The notes under the pieces are model-generated. The model searched no databases. It had not been told where the DNA came from and saw only the letters and a list, made by a program, of their open reading frames with translations. A stretch of DNA of 64,000 bases, taken from positions 3,094,001 to 3,158,000 of the forward strand of contig NZ_CP064295.1 in NCBI RefSeq assembly GCF_015476115.1, given 5' to 3'. How positions within the stretch are numbered: the stretch's first letter is position 1; each line of letters opens with the position of its first letter. Shown one piece after another: positions 63,591 through 64,000 of the stretch. The position numbers and the translations under genes were made by a program. The DNA is from Aegicerativicinus sediminis (GTDB lineage: Bacteria; Bacteroidota; Bacteroidia; Flavobacteriales; Flavobacteriaceae).

Positions 63591-64000
63591 CTATTGATTG
63601 ACTGCAGTTTTATAAACCTCTAAAGCTCGCTCTCGTGCCTCTTTATGATCAACCATAGGTTCAGGGTAATCGTCTGTATCGTATTCTGATACCCACTTTT
63701 TAATGTACTCGTAATTTTTATCGAATTTTTCGATTTGTGTTGTAGGATTAAATATTCTAAAATAAGGTGCAGCATCCACACCGCTACCTGCAACCCATTG
63801 CCAGTTACCTACATTGCTGGCCATTTCGTAATCATGTAATTTCTCAGCAAAATAGGCTTCACCCCAGCGCCAATCAATTAATAAGTGCTTGCATAAAAAA
63901 CTCCCGACTAACATTCTCACCCTATTATGCATAAAACCGGTTTCATTTAGTTGTCTCATTCCTGCATCTACTAAAGGATACCCAGTTTTACCCTCACACC
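63591..64000 (-). CDS. Cryptochrome/photolyase family protein, C-terminal part (cut by window edge)
   Basis: About 136 residues of the C-terminal FAD-binding domain. The frame continues past the right edge: before [16 protein letters not shown] it reads [13 protein letters not shown], the classical photolyase helix around the FAD pocket. Further conserved parts are [17 protein letters not shown], the [18 protein letters not shown] motif that contacts FAD, and [19 protein letters not shown]. It would repair cyclobutane pyrimidine dimers with blue light, although a cryptochrome role cannot be excluded without the N-terminal half. The stop is at 63591. Confidence 0.93.
   Translation of the reverse strand, partial: CEGKTGYPLVDAGMRQLNETGFMHNRVRMLVGSFLCKHLLIDWRWGEAYFAEKLHDYEMASNVGNWQWVAGSGVDAAPYFRIFNPTTQIEKFDKNYEYIKKWVSEYDTDDYPEPMVDHKEARERALEVYKTAVNQ

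Overview
The window looks like chromosome from a low-GC member of the Bacteroidota, most likely a marine flavobacterium (Flavobacteriaceae). The evidence is the absence of Shine-Dalgarno leaders, several matches to the Bacteroidota promoter (-33 TTG, -7 TAnnTTTG), type IX secretion (T9SS) C-terminal signals, an outer-membrane receptor with a carboxypeptidase-regulatory-like N-terminus, and lineage-typical families (DUF4252, DUF4290, DUF6090, DUF6495-like, haem-binding domain proteins). No insertion sequence, prophage, integrase or CRISPR array was seen. One CDS is cut at each edge: an S41-peptidase-like lipoprotein on the left and a photolyase on the right.

1-26 kb is mostly housekeeping. It holds an ECF sigma factor operon with a putative anti-sigma and two DUF4252 proteins, then purB, a haem-binding protein, a glycosyltransferase, a sirtuin, trmH, a DEAD-box helicase, rdgB, rlmH, nadC-yihY-priA, an orphan LytTR response regulator, the ribosomal operon rpsF-rpsR-rplI with a clear promoter and terminator, a TonB-dependent receptor, an ABC permease and hisS.

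26-49.6 kb is the unusual part. Four minus-strand genes encode secreted, related proteins of 921, 263, 4045 and about 2400 residues. The three large ones share a LamG domain, a long conserved middle module, a second module that also occurs alone in the 263-residue protein, and a T9SS type A-like C-terminus. The 4045-residue protein contains ten tandem copies of a 270-bp unit (38869-41568) that I read as identical at every base and that is far richer in GC (about 61% by hand count) than its surroundings. The 2400-residue protein has six 240-bp HYR-like units that differ in a mosaic pattern. Two of the upstream regions share a nearly identical element of about 22 bp. Together this looks like a locus for giant cell-surface or secreted proteins that changes by repeat recombination.

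50-64 kb returns to ordinary genes: aqpZ, a haloperoxidase/PAP2-type lipoprotein, a tRNA with anticodon CAT, a START-like protein, a class IV aminotransferase, YqgE, HU, an ATPase-recQ-fmt overlapping operon, DUF493, DUF4290-murA (MurA has Asp in place of the catalytic Cys), DUF6090, an M20 amidohydrolase and the photolyase fragment. In two places (22.8 kb and 53.1 kb) a -7 promoter box, a terminator hairpin and the next start codon are packed into about 40 bp.
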